The translations under genes were made by a program, and so were the position numbers. From contig JAGXHC010000222.1 of assembly GCA_024636405.1 (NCBI GenBank), positions 1-9,380 on the forward strand: a stretch of DNA of 9,380 nucleotides. The letters are read 5' to 3'. Positions 7,655 through 9,380 of this stretch are shown here, one piece after another. The notes beneath the pieces were generated by a model. It did no database searches. It was given only the letters and a program-made list of their open reading frames with translations, and had not been told where the DNA came from. The stretch's first letter is position 1; the number at the start of each line of letters is the position of its first letter. The DNA comes from Sulfitobacter sp. (GTDB lineage: Bacteria > Pseudomonadota > Alphaproteobacteria > Rhodobacterales > Rhodobacteraceae).

Positions 7655-8238
7655 TGCGTCTTCTCTTTGGTTTGCTTCTGCTCATGTTGGCGGCATGCAA
7701 GGAGGAATCCACGCAGGACACCTCGGCGATGCCGTTGACGCAGGCGGCTGTCGGCCACTTTTGCCAGATGAACCTGTTTGAGCATGAGGGACCAAAAGCC
7801 CAAGCGCATCTGGCCGGACTTCCCGGCGCGCCGCTGTTTTTCAGCCAGGTGCGCGATGTCGTGGCCTATGCGCGGATGCCAGAGCAAAGCCACGAAATTC
7901 TGGCCATCTGGGTCAACGATATGGGCGCGCCCGGCGCCAGATGGTCTGATCCCGGTCCGACCAATTGGATCGCCGCAAATGACGCACTTTTTGTTGTGGG
8001 GGGCCGCGTTGCGGGCGGCATGGGCGCGCCGGAACTCGTGCCTTTTTCGGACGCTGCAAAAGCCACGCAGTTTGCTGATGTAAATGGCGGGCGGATCATG
8101 CGGTTGGCCGACATACCCGATGATGCCGTTCTGGCGCCCGTGGTTCTGGCCCCTGTGGTTTTGAACGGCGATGGTGAAGATGCAGATTTTTCGACCCGCC
8201 TGCGTGCATTGTCGCAAAAAATGGAGACTGACCAATGA
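7651..8238 (+). CDS. nosL: NosL, Cu(I)-binding outer-leaflet lipoprotein
   Basis: The protein has 195 residues from the ATG at 7651, which overlaps the nosY TGA (ATGA) and follows GAAAGG (7638-7643). An upstream in-frame ATG at 7570 would add 27 residues inside nosY and hide the lipoprotein signal, so it is rejected. A second ATG at 7654 is possible. The signal sequence MMRLLFGLLLLMLAAC has the lipobox LAAC, with Cys16 as the lipid-modified residue. Mature NosL binds one Cu(I) and delivers it towards NosZ via NosD. The conserved metal-site region reads HFCQMNLFEHEGPKAQAH, with Cys38, Met40 and His45. A 15-bp tandem repeat (8128-8157) gives VLAPV-VLAPV near residues 160-169. The stop overlaps the nosX ATG. 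Confidence 0.95.
   Translation: MMRLLFGLLLLMLAACKEESTQDTSAMPLTQAAVGHFCQMNLFEHEGPKAQAHLAGLPGAPLFFSQVRDVVAYARMPEQSHEILAIWVNDMGAPGARWSDPGPTNWIAANDALFVVGGRVAGGMGAPELVPFSDAAKATQFADVNGGRIMRLADIPDDAVLAPVVLAPVVLNGDGEDADFSTRLRALSQKMETDQ
8128..8157 (+). repeat. 15-bp tandem duplication inside nosL (VLAPV x2)
   Basis: Two adjacent 15-bp units (8128-8142 and 8143-8157) match at 13 of 15 positions. Both differences are at third codon positions, so each unit encodes VLAPV. A partial third unit, VL, follows. This looks like an in-frame duplication, probably with little effect on fold. Confidence 0.7.
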
Positions 8239-9143
8239 CAACCCGCCGCCGTTTTCTTGCGATCAGCGCCGCCGCTGTTGCCTTTCCCAGCCTGGGCAGG
8301 GCCGAACCTGTCTATACGTGGCAGGGGGTCGCGTTGGGTGCCCGTGCGACACTGCGTCTGGCGCATCCGGACGCCAAGGCGATCAGCAATCGGGTCGCAG
8401 CCGAAATTTCGCGGCTTGAGGATGTTTTCAGCCTTTACCGAAGCGACAGCACCCTATCCCGTCTGAACCGCGCTTACGTGTTGAATGCGCCCCCTTTTGA
8501 GCTGCTTGAATGTCTGTCGCTGGCGGATGCTGTGCACAAGGCAAGCGGTGGCCGTTTCGATCCAACCATCCAGCCGCTTTGGGTGCGCTACGCCGTTGCG
8601 TCTGCGCAAGGCGCGCTGCCTGATGCGGACGCCCTCAGCGCGGCGCAGGCGCTGGTTGGATGGGATCATGTCAGGTTCGATGCCGCTGCCATCACCATGC
8701 GGCCGGGCATGGCTTTGACCCTTAACGGGATCGCGCAGGGCTATATTGCGGACGCCGTGGCAAAGCTGCTGATCGCTGAAGGGCTGACCAACATCTTGAT
8801 TGATACCGGCGAATTCCGCGCCATCGGAACCCATCCCGATGGTCGCGCGTGGCCCGTCAAACTGGCGGCTGGCGGGCAGGTTCCGCTTGCCGCAAGGGCG
8901 CTTGCCACGTCTGCACCGCTTGGCACGACATTTGATGAAAAGGGTCGTATCGGGCACATCCTTGATCCCCGCATTGGGCTGCCGTCACGCACCATCTGGC
9001 GGGAGATATCTGTTTCCGCAAATTCCGCGGCCCTTGCCGATGCTCTTTCGACTTCGGCGTGCTTGTTCGGTACGCGCGCAGGGATCGACGCCTGTGTGGC
9101 GCAGTTCGACAATGCCCGCGTGGAAGCTGCGTCATATGGGTAA
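8235..9143 (+). CDS. nosX: NosX, ApbE-family FMN transferase that flavinylates NosR
   Basis: The product has 302 residues. It starts with a twin-arginine signal (TRRRFLAISAAAVA, residues 3-16), so it acts in the periplasm. ApbE motifs appear in order: GVALGARATL (31-40), EISRLEDVFSLYRSDSTLSRLN (57-78), the FDPTIQPL block (108-115), LNGIAQGYIADAV (163-175), LIDTGEFRAIG (188-198), HILDPRIG (241-248) and the metal-binding ADALST (268-273). ApbE enzymes transfer FMN from FAD to a Thr in D-x-x-[ST]-G-A-T, exactly the motif present in NosR of this cluster. The ATG overlaps the nosL TGA (ATGA) and GGAG (8223-8226) lies eight bases upstream. It is the last gene of the overlapping chain. Confidence 0.95.
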   Translation: MTTRRRFLAISAAAVAFPSLGRAEPVYTWQGVALGARATLRLAHPDAKAISNRVAAEISRLEDVFSLYRSDSTLSRLNRAYVLNAPPFELLECLSLADAVHKASGGRFDPTIQPLWVRYAVASAQGALPDADALSAAQALVGWDHVRFDAAAITMRPGMALTLNGIAQGYIADAVAKLLIAEGLTNILIDTGEFRAIGTHPDGRAWPVKLAAGGQVPLAARALATSAPLGTTFDEKGRIGHILDPRIGLPSRTIWREISVSANSAALADALSTSACLFGTRAGIDACVAQFDNARVEAASYG

Positions 9144-9197
9144 TGTCAGTTTGTCAGACGGACGCGGCTATTGCATTTTTCAGGCAATCTGCGCCAG

Positions 9198-9218
9198 CAA
9201 ACCGCTTTGATCGGTTTG
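9198..9218. repeat. 7-bp hairpin between nosX and trxC
   Basis: CAAACCG (9198-9204) and CGGTTTG (9212-9218) are perfect inverted repeats around a 7-nt loop. A second, weaker hairpin, CGCGT/ACGCG, lies at 9238-9254. Neither is followed by a T run, so neither is a canonical intrinsic terminator. They are the only structured elements I see in the 178-nt gap. They may help end the nos transcript or act in the trxC leader. Confidence 0.35.
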
Positions 9219-9306
9219 AGACCGCAATGATGACGGGCGCGTTGCAAAGACGCGGGCGGCACCACATTTATCAACAGCCGGTCCGAAATCGGGATGGGGC
9301 AGAAAT

Positions 9307-9324
9307 AGGGGAATCCGAACGATG
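9307..9324 (+). promoter_or_regulatory. Ribosome binding site of trxC
   Basis: AGGGGA (9307-9312) lies nine bases before the ATG at 9322 and supports that start. Confidence 0.6.
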
Positions 9325-9380
9325 CCAGACACCGCCAAACTGACCTGCCTGTCCTGCGGCCAAGCCAATCGCGTTCCCAC
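9322..9380 (+). CDS. trxC: Thioredoxin 2 (TrxC), N-terminal fragment
   Basis: Only the first 19 codons and two bases of the next are in the window. They encode MPDTAKLTCLSCGQANRVP. The C-x2-C pair (Cys9, Cys12) followed by G-Q-A-N-R-V-P matches the N-terminal zinc-binding segment of TrxC (E. coli TrxC begins similarly with C-x2-C-x3-N-R-I-P). This segment separates TrxC from TrxA. TrxC is a cytosolic, zinc-containing protein disulfide reductase. The gene has its own Shine-Dalgarno and a 178-nt gap from nosX. It is probably a separate transcription unit and not part of the nos pathway. The catalytic WCGPC lies beyond the window. Confidence 0.7.
   Translation, partial: MPDTAKLTCLSCGQANRVP

Noticed and set aside
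9207..9220. TTGATCGGTTTGAG as an FNR box before trxC
   Set aside because: Only the first half-site matches. The sequence is better explained as the loop and right arm of the 9198-9218 hairpin.
1..9380. CRISPR arrays, tRNA/rRNA genes, insertion sequences, attachment sites or phage genes
   Set aside because: No spaced direct repeats, tRNA-like cloverleaf, transposase or terminal inverted repeats were seen. The window is almost fully taken up by the nos genes.

Overview
The window carries a complete, colinear nitrous oxide reduction (nos) cluster on the + strand, nosR-nosZ-nosD-nosF-nosY-nosL-nosX. It is flanked upstream by the 3' end of a gene with a cyclic-nucleotide-binding domain and downstream by the first 59 bases of a thioredoxin-2 (trxC) gene. 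The high GC content, the gene order ending in nosX, the Tat-exported clade I NosZ and the FNR/NNR-type promoter box fit an alphaproteobacterial denitrifier. A Rhodobacterales (Roseobacter/Paracoccus-like) member is most likely, but this is inferred from gene content and was not tested by search.

Layout: 1-327 is the end of the cNMP-domain gene. 328-486 is the regulatory gap, with a weak hairpin, a perfect CTTTTC/GAAAAG inverted repeat, an FNR/NNR-like box (439-452) and an overlapping 18-bp dyad. nosR runs 487-2685, followed by 11 nt and then nosZ 2697-4637. After that every junction overlaps: nosZ/nosD by 1 nt, nosD/nosF by 35 nt, and nosF/nosY, nosY/nosL and nosL/nosX by 4 nt each. nosX ends at 9143. 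A 178-nt gap with two small hairpins precedes trxC at 9322.

How the genes work together: NosZ reduces N2O to N2 in the periplasm with its CuA and CuZ centres, and all expected ligands of both are visible. NosR is a flavin and iron-sulfur membrane protein needed for nos expression and NosZ activity. NosX is an ApbE-like FMN transferase that would flavinylate NosR at its D-x-x-S-G-A-T motif. NosD, NosF and NosY form the ABC-type complex for copper-site maturation, and NosL is the outer-leaflet Cu(I)-binding lipoprotein that feeds it. All seven genes look intact, with no frameshift or missing key residue.

This is a well-known pathway, and I see no new system in the window. The point most worth checking is the nosR start. 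The FNR-like box lies so close to the only two possible start codons that standard class II geometry puts the transcription start on or beside the ATG at 487, implying leaderless or nearly leaderless translation. Smaller points are the HTH-less cNMP-domain neighbour, the 18-bp dyad, the absence of room for a separate nosZ promoter in the nosR-nosZ gap, and a 15-bp tandem duplication inside nosL.
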